A model generated the notes under the pieces. The model had not been told where the DNA came from. It saw nothing but the letters and a program-made list of their open reading frames with translations, and did no database searches. DNA of 54,784 nucleotides from DAINBT01 sp036732785 (GTDB taxonomy: Bacteria > Planctomycetota > Phycisphaerae > Sedimentisphaerales > SM23-30), in contig CAZICK010000013.1 of the NCBI GenBank assembly GCA_964537505.1, positions 1 to 54,784 on the forward strand. Direction: 5' to 3'. Each line of letters begins with the position of its first letter. Position 1 is the first letter of the stretch. A program made the translations under genes and the position numbers. Shown here piece by piece: positions 26,784 through 36,610 of this stretch.

Positions 26784-27374
26784 CTATCCGGTTGGCAGGT
26801 CAAGTTTTTTTGAGGTTTGGGCTAGTTGGTCGTAAAGTTCGTCGAGGGACTGGCTGATGACGCGGACGCGTCCGATGACGGACATGGAGTTGGTATCGCC
26901 GTCCCATCGTGGTATCAGGTGTATGTGGATATGTCCGGGCAGGCCGGCCCCGGCGCAACGGCCGATGTTGATGCCGATATTAAAGCCGTGGGGATGAATG
27001 GTCTCGGTCAGGACCTTTTGCCCGTCGCGAGCCAGGGACATCATCTCCAATATGGTGGCTTCATCCAGATCGGCCAGGTCGGCTACATGGGAGATTGGCC
27101 CGATCAGTAAATGGCCGGCAGTGTAGGGATAACGGTTGAAGACTACTATCGCCCAGCGGCCCCGCCACAAAAGCAGGTTTTGTTTGTCGTTGGCAGGATC
27201 GTCGCCGGCATATCGGCACAGGAAACATGAGTCCTGGTTGTCGCCAGCGGGCTTTTCGTTATGGCTGTCCGTGGCCGATACTGAAGGCCCATGATGGGCG
27301 TCGTCGGATTGGCTCAATGATTTGAGGTATTCGATTCGCCAGGGGGCCCAAAGATTTATATTATCATCTTTCAT
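26784..27374 (-). CDS. HIT-family hydrolase
   Basis: 196 aa, with AGG before ATATA and the ATG. It has an N-terminal LWAPWRIEYL segment and CFLC, typical of Ap4A-phosphorylase/HIT proteins, then RYPYTAGHLLIGP and the histidine triad HIHIHLIPRW near 150-160. It likely hydrolyses or phosphorolyses nucleotide conjugates such as diadenosine polyphosphates. A CxxC-containing N-terminus suggests zinc binding. It follows the GxxExxY ORF by 35 bp. Confidence 0.9.
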   Translation of the reverse strand: MKDDNINLWAPWRIEYLKSLSQSDDAHHGPSVSATDSHNEKPAGDNQDSCFLCRYAGDDPANDKQNLLLWRGRWAIVVFNRYPYTAGHLLIGPISHVADLADLDEATILEMMSLARDGQKVLTETIHPHGFNIGINIGRCAGAGLPGHIHIHLIPRWDGDTNSMSVIGRVRVISQSLDELYDQLAQTSKKLDLPTG

Positions 27375-27409
27375 TATATCCTACCACTAAGGTACTAAGA
27401 ACACTAAGA

Positions 27410-27802
27410 TCACAAAATCATTCTGGTAATTCCATCTTTGATTAGAGAAACGTTGAAGTTAATCAGAAAACCCAGACGTTTGCCAGATAATTTCATGTAA
27501 CTCAAAAGTTGAGCCTTGTAAACAGGATTTATTTCTTCAACAGCTTTTAACTCACAAATAATAGCATCTTCAACCAATACATCCAGTCGCAAAGCTTCTG
27601 CGAAAATCATCCCATCATATTGTATAGGAATATCTGTCTGCCTTTTGAACGAAAGATCTCTTTTTGTAAGTTCATGGCAAAAACAAGTTTCATAGACCTT
27701 TTCCAGCAAACCAGGTCCCAACTCTTTATGTATTCTATAAGCTGCATCGACAATTTGTTTTGCAATTTCTTCTTCGCGTTCCGATGTCGGTTTGAATTTC
27801 AT
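27410..27802 (-). CDS. GxxExxY-family protein
   Basis: 130 aa. It contains the family motif GLLEKVYE and ICELKAVEEI, both typical of GxxExxY proteins, which look like a compact PD-(D/E)XK-type fold; biological function is not established. Its ATG overlaps the stop of the PPIase gene upstream by four bases (27799-27802). The family is often found as a guest ORF in otherwise conserved operons, which fits its place between a SurA-like protein and a HIT hydrolase. Confidence 0.88.
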   Translation of the reverse strand: MKFKPTSEREEEIAKQIVDAAYRIHKELGPGLLEKVYETCFCHELTKRDLSFKRQTDIPIQYDGMIFAEALRLDVLVEDAIICELKAVEEINPVYKAQLLSYMKLSGKRLGFLINFNVSLIKDGITRMIL

Positions 27803-28968
27803 TCTTGTGTTCTTCCAGCCTTTGCGTCTTGGTGTTGCAAATCATGTGTCATTTGTTCGTAGGCGGCTAGGGTGGTGGTCCTGACAAATTGATCGAGGTC
27901 GCCGATGGAAGCCTTGGGCAGCAGGTCGGCGCTGAGTTTTTGCTGGTATTCCAGCCAACTTTTTTCAGAAATGATTTGTTTGATTTTATCCTGGGCCTCG
28001 GAGAATGGGATCACGTTTGCTTTTTTATAATCGATGAGTTTGGCGATAAAGAGATGTTCTTCCTGTTCGATAATATCGGTGTGCCGGCCGATTGGGGTTT
28101 TTTTCAGGGCTGCCATGACCGGTTCGTATAGTGGCAGGACATCATCGGGGTCTATGGGATTCCATAGGCCGTCATATTTTTTGCGCCAGTCGTGTGAGAA
28201 TTGGGCGACTACCTGTGCAAAATCTTTGCCGTCTTTGATTTGCTGAAGGGCTGTCTCTGCGGCCGCCTTGGCCAGGGCGGGCTGTTCGAACTGGTCTTTC
28301 TTGATGTCGATCAGTTGGAACTGTATGGTTGGGCTTTGGTAGAACTGGCTTTGCTTGTTGGTATTGTAGTACTGGAGCATCTGTCGCCGGGTGATGTTCA
28401 AAGTTGGGTTAAATCGCATATTCTGGAACTCTGAAATGACAATATCTCTTTTGTATTTTTGGAGTTCTTCGTCGATACTGCTGCCCTTTTTGGCCAGTTC
28501 TTCCCTTGCTCGTGCTTCACTTTGTCCATATTCGTTGAGGATATCCTTTCGTTTTTGAACCAGAATGCGATCAAGGGCGTCCTCGGAGATTCCGAGTTTT
28601 TCCAGATGGTTTCTGGCATGCTGATAAAGCAGGAGGTTGTAAACTTTTTTTATGACCAAATCGCTGACCATCGGCATGGTGTTCTGGAGGAACTGCTGTT
28701 GGTCCGGTTTTTGTTCTTGCGTGGTTGTCTGTGATTGGAGAAGGGCGATTATCGCGGTAGAAGTTATCGCATCACCATTGACTTTTAGTACGGCTCCGGT
28801 CCGGATAGTTTCGCCCCCGGTGGGGATAGTTTCGGTTTCGGTAGGTGTCTGGGGCTGAGGTTTTTCCGGCGTGGTGGTTTGAGGATTCTGCGGGCTAACC
28901 GCCCCGGCGGGGGCGATTGTGATCGGAAATATCGTGAGCAGGATAATAATTAATTGGTATATTTTCAT
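27799..28968 (-). CDS. SurA/PpiC-type peptidyl-prolyl isomerase, exported
   Basis: 389 aa from the ATG at 28968, which gives a clean signal peptide (KIYQLIIILLTIFPITIAPA). Upstream in-frame ATGs would add an implausible leader. A Pro/Thr/Gln-rich linker (about 25-60) precedes a SurA N-like helical region and a parvulin domain (about 250-350; AAAETALQQIKDGKDFAQVV, PIGRHTDIIEQEEHLFIAKL). It is likely a periplasmic chaperone for outer-membrane protein maturation. It lies about 100 bp downstream of mfd on the same strand. Confidence 0.85.
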   Translation of the reverse strand: MKIYQLIIILLTIFPITIAPAGAVSPQNPQTTTPEKPQPQTPTETETIPTGGETIRTGAVLKVNGDAITSTAIIALLQSQTTTQEQKPDQQQFLQNTMPMVSDLVIKKVYNLLLYQHARNHLEKLGISEDALDRILVQKRKDILNEYGQSEARAREELAKKGSSIDEELQKYKRDIVISEFQNMRFNPTLNITRRQMLQYYNTNKQSQFYQSPTIQFQLIDIKKDQFEQPALAKAAAETALQQIKDGKDFAQVVAQFSHDWRKKYDGLWNPIDPDDVLPLYEPVMAALKKTPIGRHTDIIEQEEHLFIAKLIDYKKANVIPFSEAQDKIKQIISEKSWLEYQQKLSADLLPKASIGDLDQFVRTTTLAAYEQMTHDLQHQDAKAGRTQE

Positions 28969-29072
28969 AATAATGGGAATATACCATGTAGCCTCAGTGG
29001 CTGCAACTAAATTTGTATAGCGTATATCGTATTTTGTATTGTGTGAAGAAGTCGGGGGATGGTCAATATGTA

Positions 29073-32000
29073 TCACTTGCTTGTCAGTAATTTTCGCAGG
29101 GTAGCCATTATGGTTTTTGGTGAATCAAAATAGGGCTCGGTCAGTCGCAGATGGACGGTGTTTTGGTCGGGCACGCGGACGGAGCCTGGGGCGTTGGCAA
29201 AGAGTAAGCTCACCTGTGCGGAATCGTGCAGATGGAAGATGAGGTCCGGTTGTTTCTGTATGATGCTGCGAATGTTGTGTTGGGAGGCCATAATGCGGAT
29301 TTCGGTTAGTTCGAGCAGGTCGCGTACGGAACTGGGGGGTTGGCCAAACAGGTCGATCAAGTCGTGTTCGAGCTGGTCGAAGTCCTGGCTGGTTGAGCAG
29401 GTTGCCAGCCGCCGATAGACGTCCATTCGTTGTCGGTCGGAAGGGATATAGCCTCGTGGGATATTGTTGCTGACGTTTAATTCCAGATGAGTAATCGAGC
29501 TTACCGGTTCAGGTTCGTTGCGTTTGCGTCTTACGGCCCCGGCCAAAAGCTGACAATATAGTTCGTAACCAACCGTGTCGATGTAACCGCTCTGTTCGAT
29601 GCCTAAGATGTTTCCTGCTCCGCGGATTTCCAGGTCTCGCAGGGCGATGCGAAAACCACAGCCCAATTGGGAGTATTCTTCGATAGCCTTTAGTCGTTTT
29701 ACCGCAGTGGGGTTAATGGAACGTTTGGTGGGCAGTAACATATAAGCGTAGGCACGGTGTTTGTATCGGCCGACCCGGCCTCTTAACTGATGCAGTTCGG
29801 CCAGGCCGAAACGGTCGGCGTCGGCGATGATGATCGTATTGACGTTTGGGATATCGAGGCCTGATTCGATAATGGTCGTGCAAACCAGGATGTCGGCTTT
29901 GTGATTGACGAAGTCGGACATGCGGTCTTCGAGTTGGCGTTTGGCCATTCGTCCGTGGACGGCGATGATTCGGGCTTCGGGTACCAGTTGCTCAATCGAA
30001 TGAGCGGCGTCGGCGATGCTGTGGACGCGGTTGTGGAGGAAATATATCTGTCCCTGTCTGTTAAGCTCGCGAAGGATGATTGAGCGAATGCGTTGTTTGT
30101 CGAAAGGGCAGACCTCGGTAACGATGCTGCGACGGTCGAGAGGCGGTGATGTCAATGAGGAGATGTCACGAATCCCCAGTAAAGCCATGTGCAGAGTACG
30201 TGGTATGGGCGTGGCGGTCATGGTCAGGATGTCAACGGTTTTTCGCATTCGTTTGAGTTTTTCCTTGTGGTTGACGCCGAATCGCTGCTCTTCGTCTATA
30301 ACGACCAGTCCGAGGTCTTTGAATATGATGTCGTCGCTTAAGATGCGGTGGGTACCGATGAGGATGTCAACTTGTCCCTGAGCGGTTCGTTTGATTATAT
30401 CGCGGGTTTGTCCGGCAGTATTGAGCCTGCTGAGGCATTCGACGATGAATGGGAAATCGGCCAATCGTTCGTTGAAGGTGCGGAAGTGCTGCTGGGCCAG
30501 TACGGTGGTAGGTACGAGTACGGCGACCTGTTTGCCATATTCGACGGTTTTGAACACGGCCCGTATTGCCAGTTCGGTTTTGCCGTATCCGACGTCACCG
30601 CATAGCAGGCGGTCCATAGGGCGGTTTTGCTGCATATCGTTTTTGATTTGCACGTTGACGGTGGTCTGATCTTCGGTTTCCTGGTAGGCAAAAGACTCTT
30701 CAAATTCGCGTTGCCACGGGGTATCGGGGGGAAAAGCAATTCCCGGGATGCTTTGACGGTGAGCCTGCAGATCGATAAACTGTGAGGCCATGTCTTCGAC
30801 AGCTTCGGTAACTTTTTGTTTTTGTCTGGTCCAGGTTCGGCCGCCCAGCTTGCTGAGCTTCGTCCGGCCACCGCGTGCGCCGACGTATTTGTGTATCAGT
30901 TGGATTTTAGTGGCGGGAACATGTACAATGGCTTTGTCGGCATACTCGATGGCCAGGTATTCTTCCCGGTGGTCATGTTTGGTTAGTGTTTTCATGCCTC
31001 GGAATCTGCCAATACCATGATTGACATGAACGACCAAGTCGCCTTTGGCCAGGTCGGTGAAAGAATCTATCGCCTGGGTGGGCTGGATTCTACTGATACG
31101 TCTCTGAGGTTGATGTTGTCCGAACAGTTCGTGATGGCTGAGGACGAGGAGTTTCTCGCCGGGTATGGCGAAGCCGTGGTGGATGTAACCGACGGTCAGA
31201 TGAAAACCTTTCGGGAGGGTCGAGACGTCAAAGTCGGTCTCAATCATTTCCAGGAGTCGCTGTTTTTGGGCAGGTTTTTCGCAAAACAAATATACGTGTT
31301 GATCGCAGGCGATTTGGAGGAGTTCTTCCAGGACTTCGGGCCAGCGGTTTTCAAATTGCTGAACGGATTGTCCGCGGAGGTTTATGGCGGCAGAGTCGAT
31401 GCCGGATGAGAATCGGTTGAGGTAGAACGTATCGAATTTGGTCGCGGTTTGTAAAACGTTTTCTACAGGGTATATGTCGGATGGATCGGCCAGTCGGCCC
31501 AGGCATAAGCGTCCGATTTCTGCGACCTCGGTCGTTTCTTCGATAAGAAGTGTCGTTTTGGTTGGCAGATAGTCAAGGAAGCTGGTTCCATCCGCCGCCT
31601 GGCGGATATTATTGCAACCGGTGATGTTAACGGTTTCAAGATGATGAACGGATCGCTGCGTGTCGAGATCGAAAGACCGCAACGATTCGATCTGGTCGCC
31701 GAAAAGCTCGATGCGTACGGGCAGGTTCTCGGCGGGTGGAAAGACATCAATGATGCCGCCGCGACAGGCGAATTCTCCGACAAGATCGATCTGGTCAACG
31801 CGTGTGAAATTGTGGTCGTCGAGCCAATGGAGAAGTTCATTCATTTCGAGGTTTTGGCCGGTGGTCAGCTTGAGTGACTGGCTCTGCAGGAACTGCACGT
31901 TGGGCACCGGCTGCATCAGGGCCGCAATGGGCGTGACAATTATCTGTGGATTGTGGTTGTTTGTCGTTGAGAGTTGTCGGCATATCCGCAAACGTTCGCA

Positions 32001-32282
32001 GGCAATTTCAGAGGTCGGATCGAGGTCTGTTTCGTGGGCCTCGGCGGCAGGAAACAACCCGACAGATTTGCCGAGAAAGGTTTCCAGATCGTCCTGAGCC
32101 TCGAAGGCATGAGTGATGTGAGCGGTGATGTATAATACGGGACCTTTGAGTTGATTTCCGAGGCAGGCCGCTATCAAGCGAGGAAGCGAACCCCAGGAGC
32201 CATAAGCTTCTATAAAAGAAGGTTTCTGACCCCTTTTTTCGAACGGCAGTAGATGTTTCAATTGGGTCAGTATTTCAGACAT
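29073..32282 (-). CDS. mfd: Transcription-repair coupling factor
   Basis: 1069 aa. Domains in order: a UvrB-like N-terminal region, a CarD-like RNA-polymerase interaction domain (GDLVVHVNHGIGRFRGM near 415), an SF2 translocase with Walker A GDVGYGKT near 560 and DEEQ near 661, LRGRVGRYKHRAYAYML, and a C-terminal TRCF domain. It removes RNA polymerase stalled at lesions and recruits UvrA. It is slightly shorter than the 1150-aa enterobacterial form. The FHA gene ends 5 bp before the mfd start. Confidence 0.96.
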   Translation of the reverse strand: MSEILTQLKHLLPFEKRGQKPSFIEAYGSWGSLPRLIAACLGNQLKGPVLYITAHITHAFEAQDDLETFLGKSVGLFPAAEAHETDLDPTSEIACERLRICRQLSTTNNHNPQIIVTPIAALMQPVPNVQFLQSQSLKLTTGQNLEMNELLHWLDDHNFTRVDQIDLVGEFACRGGIIDVFPPAENLPVRIELFGDQIESLRSFDLDTQRSVHHLETVNITGCNNIRQAADGTSFLDYLPTKTTLLIEETTEVAEIGRLCLGRLADPSDIYPVENVLQTATKFDTFYLNRFSSGIDSAAINLRGQSVQQFENRWPEVLEELLQIACDQHVYLFCEKPAQKQRLLEMIETDFDVSTLPKGFHLTVGYIHHGFAIPGEKLLVLSHHELFGQHQPQRRISRIQPTQAIDSFTDLAKGDLVVHVNHGIGRFRGMKTLTKHDHREEYLAIEYADKAIVHVPATKIQLIHKYVGARGGRTKLSKLGGRTWTRQKQKVTEAVEDMASQFIDLQAHRQSIPGIAFPPDTPWQREFEESFAYQETEDQTTVNVQIKNDMQQNRPMDRLLCGDVGYGKTELAIRAVFKTVEYGKQVAVLVPTTVLAQQHFRTFNERLADFPFIVECLSRLNTAGQTRDIIKRTAQGQVDILIGTHRILSDDIIFKDLGLVVIDEEQRFGVNHKEKLKRMRKTVDILTMTATPIPRTLHMALLGIRDISSLTSPPLDRRSIVTEVCPFDKQRIRSIILRELNRQGQIYFLHNRVHSIADAAHSIEQLVPEARIIAVHGRMAKRQLEDRMSDFVNHKADILVCTTIIESGLDIPNVNTIIIADADRFGLAELHQLRGRVGRYKHRAYAYMLLPTKRSINPTAVKRLKAIEEYSQLGCGFRIALRDLEIRGAGNILGIEQSGYIDTVGYELYCQLLAGAVRRKRNEPEPVSSITHLELNVSNNIPRGYIPSDRQRMDVYRRLATCSTSQDFDQLEHDLIDLFGQPPSSVRDLLELTEIRIMASQHNIRSIIQKQPDLIFHLHDSAQVSLLFANAPGSVRVPDQNTVHLRLTEPYFDSPKTIMATLRKLLTSK

Positions 32283-32287
32283 ACGAA

Positions 32288-32659
32288 TCAGACTCGAGAG
32301 TCTTCAGCGGTTTTGCTGGTGGAATCTTTGACAACCAGAGGCAGTTTGGGTGCGGATTTGTCGATATTTTCGGGGCTGGACCAGAATCTCAGTGCGGATT
32401 TGCCGACGTTGATTTCGTCTCCGTTGTTCAGTGGTGAGGGTTGGTCGATGCGTTTTTGGTTGATGCTGGTACCGTTTCGGCTTCTCAGGTCATGCAACAT
32501 ATAATCACCGGAAGATTCCAGGCGTACCTGGCAGTGTTGGCGTGAAGCGCACTTCTCGTGTATGATTATATCGTTATCCGCAGTTCTGCCGATGGTTACA
32601 TGGTTGGCATCGATTTTGACTCGTCGCGGCATTTTGTCATCATATATGTCGAAGACCAT
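32288..32659 (-). CDS. FHA-domain protein
   Basis: 123 aa from the ATG at 32659 with GGAG 8 nt upstream; a GTG three codons earlier is an alternative. A single FHA domain shows the hallmark residues: VTIGRTADNDI, SRQHCQV and DLRSRNGTSINQ. FHA domains bind phosphothreonine peptides, so a Ser/Thr kinase elsewhere probably feeds it. A basic-acidic C-terminal tail of about 25 residues follows. It sits between cysK and mfd in one transcription unit. Confidence 0.92.
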   Translation of the reverse strand: MVFDIYDDKMPRRVKIDANHVTIGRTADNDIIIHEKCASRQHCQVRLESSGDYMLHDLRSRNGTSINQKRIDQPSPLNNGDEINVGKSALRFWSSPENIDKSAPKLPLVVKDSTSKTAEDSRV

Positions 32660-32701
32660 TATAATCACTCCGCCGGCAGCACTAATATGGTTTTTTCAAT
32701 A

Positions 32702-33589
32702 TCACATTAAGGAGGTACTGAAGTATCGTTCGGCGCGGTCGGGCAGGACCGTGGCGATATTTCCTTTTATTCTGGAAGCCAGTTGCTGTGCGGCCCAGAC
32801 ATTGGCGCCGGAAGAGATTCCCACGAGCAGTCCGTAATCTCTGCCCAACCGCCTGGTTATTTCAATAGCATCTTCGTCTGTGACCTCAATGACATCGTCC
32901 ACCATGGAGACATCGAGAATTTCAGGTATGAACCCATCGCCGATACCCTGTATCTGGTGAAGGCCCGGCTCGTGTCCGAGCAGGGCGGAGACATTTTTGG
33001 GTTCGACCGCTATGATTTTGGCGTCAGGCTTGTGTTCTTTAAGAAACTTTCCAATACCCTGTAGTGTGCCGCCACTACCGACACCGGCTACGAAGCAGGC
33101 GATGTTACCGGTCATCTGCCTCCATAGTTCGGGAGCTGTTTCTTCATAATGAACTCGCGGGTTATCGGGGTTTTCGAATTGTTGTGGGACAAAAATGCGA
33201 GGGTCCATTTTGGCCATTTCCCGGACGCGGGTTACGGCTCCTGCGATACCCTCGTTTGCGGGAGTCAGTATGAGTTTTGCGCCCAAGGCGCGTATCAGTT
33301 TTTTTCGTTCTTCGCTCATGTTTTCCGGCATGACGATTTGGACTTCGTAACCCTTTAATCGACCAACCAATGCTATGCCAATGCCGGTATTACCAGAGGT
33401 AGGCTCTACAATAATCGAATCATCTTTAAGGCGACCATTACGCTGTGCACCCTCGATCATGGACAGGGCGACACGATCCTTGATACTTCCACCAGGGTTG
33501 AGGAACTCCGCTTTGACGAATATATTTCCCTCTTTCAAACGTATCAGCGGCGTATTGCCGATCAGGTCCAGAATATTGTCAGTCAGCAT
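32702..33589 (-). CDS. cysK: Cysteine synthase (O-acetylserine sulfhydrylase)
   Basis: 295 aa, with GAGGTG upstream. PLP lysine Lys37 lies in GGSIKDR, the asparagine loop is PTSGNTG (63-69), and the phosphate-binding loop is GSGGTLQG. It condenses O-acetylserine with sulfide to give cysteine. It is somewhat shorter than the usual 310 aa. O-phosphoserine- or cystathionine-using relatives share these motifs. It is the first gene of the long minus-strand block. Confidence 0.93.
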   Translation of the reverse strand: MLTDNILDLIGNTPLIRLKEGNIFVKAEFLNPGGSIKDRVALSMIEGAQRNGRLKDDSIIVEPTSGNTGIGIALVGRLKGYEVQIVMPENMSEERKKLIRALGAKLILTPANEGIAGAVTRVREMAKMDPRIFVPQQFENPDNPRVHYEETAPELWRQMTGNIACFVAGVGSGGTLQGIGKFLKEHKPDAKIIAVEPKNVSALLGHEPGLHQIQGIGDGFIPEILDVSMVDDVIEVTDEDAIEITRRLGRDYGLLVGISSGANVWAAQQLASRIKGNIATVLPDRAERYFSTSLM

Positions 33590-33807
33590 ATAAACACCTC
33601 ATTGTCCTACACTTATATTGAATCAACAACTCCTCATTATACCCAAATCGGCATCTGCCAGCAAGGCTTATTTTTCTTCTTCTATATTGGTCAAATATTT
33701 GCGGCAATTGCAATAAAACCGTGGAACCACACGTTTTAGTGGATATAATCAGTGTATGGTTCAAAGTGGACTTTTGTAAAACCGTAGTTCAAACACAGGA
33801 GCAAGAT

Positions 33808-34482
33808 ATGTTAAAAAAGATGGTATTGAGCATTGTAATTATGGTTGGCGTGGCAGTGGCTGGAAGTCTGATTGCCCAGGATAAAGATGCCCTGTCCTTT
33901 GAGTGTCAACTAAAACCAAAGACCGACGCGGAAAAGAAAATACTGGACATTCTTGACGATATGGACCGTAGCCAGCGGCGCGGGATGATGAATGTTCCGA
34001 AGGAGGACGGCAGGTTGCTGCGGTTGCTGGCCGAGACGGTTGGTGCCAAGCATGTCGTGGAGATCGGCACATCCAACGGGTATTCAGGCATTTGGTTTTG
34101 TCTGGCGCTTCGTAAGACAGGCGGCAGGCTGACTACCCACGAGTTCGATGCCGGCAGGGCGTCACTGGCCCGGGAAAACTTCAAGCGGGCGGGTGTAGAT
34201 CAGATTGTTACGCTGGTGGAAGGTGATGCTCATCAGACCGTTACCGGGCTTAAAGATCCGATCGATATTTTGTTTCTTGACGCCGACAAGGAAGGTTATA
34301 TTGACTACCTCAATAAACTACTGCCGCTGGTGCGGCCGGGCGGGTTGATCGTGGCTCACAACATGACCGTCCGACAGGCCGATCCGCGTTATGTTGAGGC
34401 TGTTACCACAAATGCGGATATGGAAACGCTGTTCCTGCACATGGATAGGGCCGGCGTCGGCGTGACGCTCAAGAAGCGTTAA
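33808..34482 (+). CDS. Exported class I SAM-dependent O-methyltransferase
   Basis: 224 aa from the ATG at 33808 (ACAGGAG upstream). The N-terminus is a probable signal peptide (LKKMVLSIVIMVGVAVAGSL), after which the fold is a catechol-type methyltransferase: VVEIGTSNGYSGIWF near 83-97, LFLDADKEGY near 155, and the product loop AHNMTV. Such enzymes are normally cytoplasmic because SAM is. The exported form is a known variant in some bacteria, but its substrate is unclear. It lies alone, divergent from cysK. Confidence 0.85.
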   Translation: MLKKMVLSIVIMVGVAVAGSLIAQDKDALSFECQLKPKTDAEKKILDILDDMDRSQRRGMMNVPKEDGRLLRLLAETVGAKHVVEIGTSNGYSGIWFCLALRKTGGRLTTHEFDAGRASLARENFKRAGVDQIVTLVEGDAHQTVTGLKDPIDILFLDADKEGYIDYLNKLLPLVRPGGLIVAHNMTVRQADPRYVEAVTTNADMETLFLHMDRAGVGVTLKKR

Positions 34483-34662
34483 CGCTAATGGGCGATCAGG
34501 TGGGGAGTTCAGATGGCGGATTCTTCCGTTATCTGTCGAGCGATACCTTAATTTTACATTTTAATTTTAACTCAAAAAGTTAACTGATACTTCCTTGCAG
34601 GGCCAATAGTAAAGGTTTCCAGGCTAAGTAAATACATAAGAAACCGGGGAAACTCAATCGTT

Positions 34663-35991
34663 ATGAGCACAACACCCAAAAGAGAGCTGTCTCTTTTTGA
34701 TTCGACGTGTATTATCGTGGGGATCATTATCGGCGTGGGAATCTATCAAACGGCGCCGGATGTTGCCAAAGGCGTATTCTGCTGGTGGGGAGTTTTGGCG
34801 ATTTGGATTGTCGGAGGGCTGCTTTCGCTATGCGGGGCGCTAGGTTATGCGGAACTGGCGACGGCATATCCTCAGCAAGGAGGCGATTACGTTTATCTGA
34901 GTCGTGCCTACGGTCGCTGGGCGGGTTTTTTGTTTGGCTGGGCTCAACTTACTATAGTTCGGCCGGGTGACATTGCTGTGGTTGCGTTCGCTTTCGCAAC
35001 CTATGCCCGTGCGATCTATGATCCCCTGGCAAGTTCTGAGATTTCGTATAGTCAACCGATTTATGCCGGCGCGGCCGTTATTGTTTTGACGGTGGTCAAC
35101 ATCGTGGGTGTGCGCGCGGGTAAGTGGGCGCAGAATTTTCTCACGATTGTCAAATCGCTGGGTTTACTGGGCATTGTGGTCGTGGCAATAATTGCGTCTG
35201 AGGGTTCTCCGGACGTGGGGTCTTTTGATCCATTTCCGCTGAGCATAGCGTTGGTCCTTGTGCTGTTTACGTTTGGCGGGTGGAACGAGATGGCCTACGT
35301 GGCGGCGGAAGTGAAAAACCCCAGCCGCAATATTGTCCGGGCGCTGGTGCTGGGTACTGTGGTGGTAACCGTGCTTTATCTGCTGGTTAACGGGGCGTTT
35401 CTTTACACATTGGGTTATGCGGGGATGGCCACTTCCGAAGCGGTCGCCACCGACAGTATTGGGACGGTATTTCCGCAAATCGGCGGCAGGCTGATCAGCG
35501 GTTTGATTTGCATTTCCGCTCTTGGTGCTGTTAACGGTTTGATTTTTACCGGCGCTCGTATTTCTTATGCGGTGGGCGCGGAACACCGGGCCTTGGGAGC
35601 CCTGGGCAAGTGGAGCGGTCGAACCGGCACGCCGATCATGGCACTTGCGGCACAAGGGGCAATTGCACTGAGTCTGATTGTGCTGCTTGGTTCCTTCATT
35701 GATACTCTACTTTATACGGCTGTGGCGGTTTATTCGTTTTATCTGGCGACGAGTTTTGCGGTCATTGTCCTGCGTCGGAAAGAACCTCATGTTGAACGTC
35801 CTTATCGTGTAACAGGCTTTCCTATACCGACAATTATTTTTTGCGGGGTGTGTACGTTTTTGATTTATAGCTGCGTATCGTACGCCTGGGAGAGAAAACC
35901 TATTGGTTTGATCATTTCGTTTGGCATCCTGCTGGTCGGCGGGTTGGTTTACCGACTGATACCCACTGGGCATAGCAAAATCGAACAGTGA
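34663..35991 (+). CDS. APC-superfamily amino acid permease
   Basis: 442 aa with about 12 hydrophobic helices. The first helix has the unwound substrate-binding motif of the family (IIIGVGIYQTAP), and TFGGWNEMAYVAAEVKNPSR marks helix 6 and loop 6-7. It is likely a cation-coupled amino acid uptake system or exchanger; the substrate is not predictable. It ends 22 bp before the convergent deaminase gene. A GGGGAAA about 11 nt upstream of the ATG may act as RBS. Confidence 0.92.
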   Translation: MSTTPKRELSLFDSTCIIVGIIIGVGIYQTAPDVAKGVFCWWGVLAIWIVGGLLSLCGALGYAELATAYPQQGGDYVYLSRAYGRWAGFLFGWAQLTIVRPGDIAVVAFAFATYARAIYDPLASSEISYSQPIYAGAAVIVLTVVNIVGVRAGKWAQNFLTIVKSLGLLGIVVVAIIASEGSPDVGSFDPFPLSIALVLVLFTFGGWNEMAYVAAEVKNPSRNIVRALVLGTVVVTVLYLLVNGAFLYTLGYAGMATSEAVATDSIGTVFPQIGGRLISGLICISALGAVNGLIFTGARISYAVGAEHRALGALGKWSGRTGTPIMALAAQGAIALSLIVLLGSFIDTLLYTAVAVYSFYLATSFAVIVLRRKEPHVERPYRVTGFPIPTIIFCGVCTFLIYSCVSYAWERKPIGLIISFGILLVGGLVYRLIPTGHSKIEQ

Positions 35992-36013
35992 AAGCCCGGT
36001 TTATTCTCCGCTG

Positions 36014-36610
36014 TCAGTGGTCTATCGGTGTGTTGCGCCGAGTGGCATTGTAAATCGGCCTGCCGAGCTGTGCATAGCGTTGAAGCACATCCACCGCTTC
36101 CTCACGAAGCACATCCTGTATAACAACAATTCCACGTGATTCAAGGCCCGCAATCCAATTTTCCGGTTTCGGGCCTTCATCGAATCCAATACGCCGTGCA
36201 TCCTCATCGCGGCCTCCGCAGACCAGCCGAGAGACTCCTGACCAGGGGATCGCGCCGAAACACATTGCGCATGGTTGGGTCGTAGCCACCAGATCGTAGC
36301 GGCCTCGGCCGGCATTCCCTATATCGTAGCGTCCCAAGACCTTCTGCGCCAGCATCAAGGCTACGATCTCCGCATGGAGCACTGAACAGTTGCTCGCTGT
36401 CACTATGTTGATCCCCGGGGCGACCAATACCCCATCGCTATCGAAGACGGCGGCACCGAAAGGCCCGCCTGTCTGTTGTTCCACGTTTTCCCGCGAAAGC
36501 CCGATGGCAAATCGCATTCTATCTTCGAGGTCAGGGCAGATGACTTTGTCTTTCCCGATGAAATGTTGCATCCAATCCGGGAGTTCAAAACGCAGTTCTA
36601 AGTGGTTCAC
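36014..36610 (-). CDS. Nucleoside/guanine deaminase (CDA-fold)
   Basis: 198 aa. The cytidine-deaminase-like zinc motif is complete: HAE at 79-81 and PCAMC at 113-117, with the following FGAIPWSGV. The sequence fits bacterial guanine deaminase/nucleoside deaminase more than TadA, which normally has PCxMC with a shorter N-terminus. It deaminates a purine base or nucleoside in salvage. The C-terminal extension (about 150-198) is helical and unassigned. Confidence 0.87.
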   Translation of the reverse strand: MNHLELRFELPDWMQHFIGKDKVICPDLEDRMRFAIGLSRENVEQQTGGPFGAAVFDSDGVLVAPGINIVTASNCSVLHAEIVALMLAQKVLGRYDIGNAGRGRYDLVATTQPCAMCFGAIPWSGVSRLVCGGRDEDARRIGFDEGPKPENWIAGLESRGIVVIQDVLREEAVDVLQRYAQLGRPIYNATRRNTPIDH

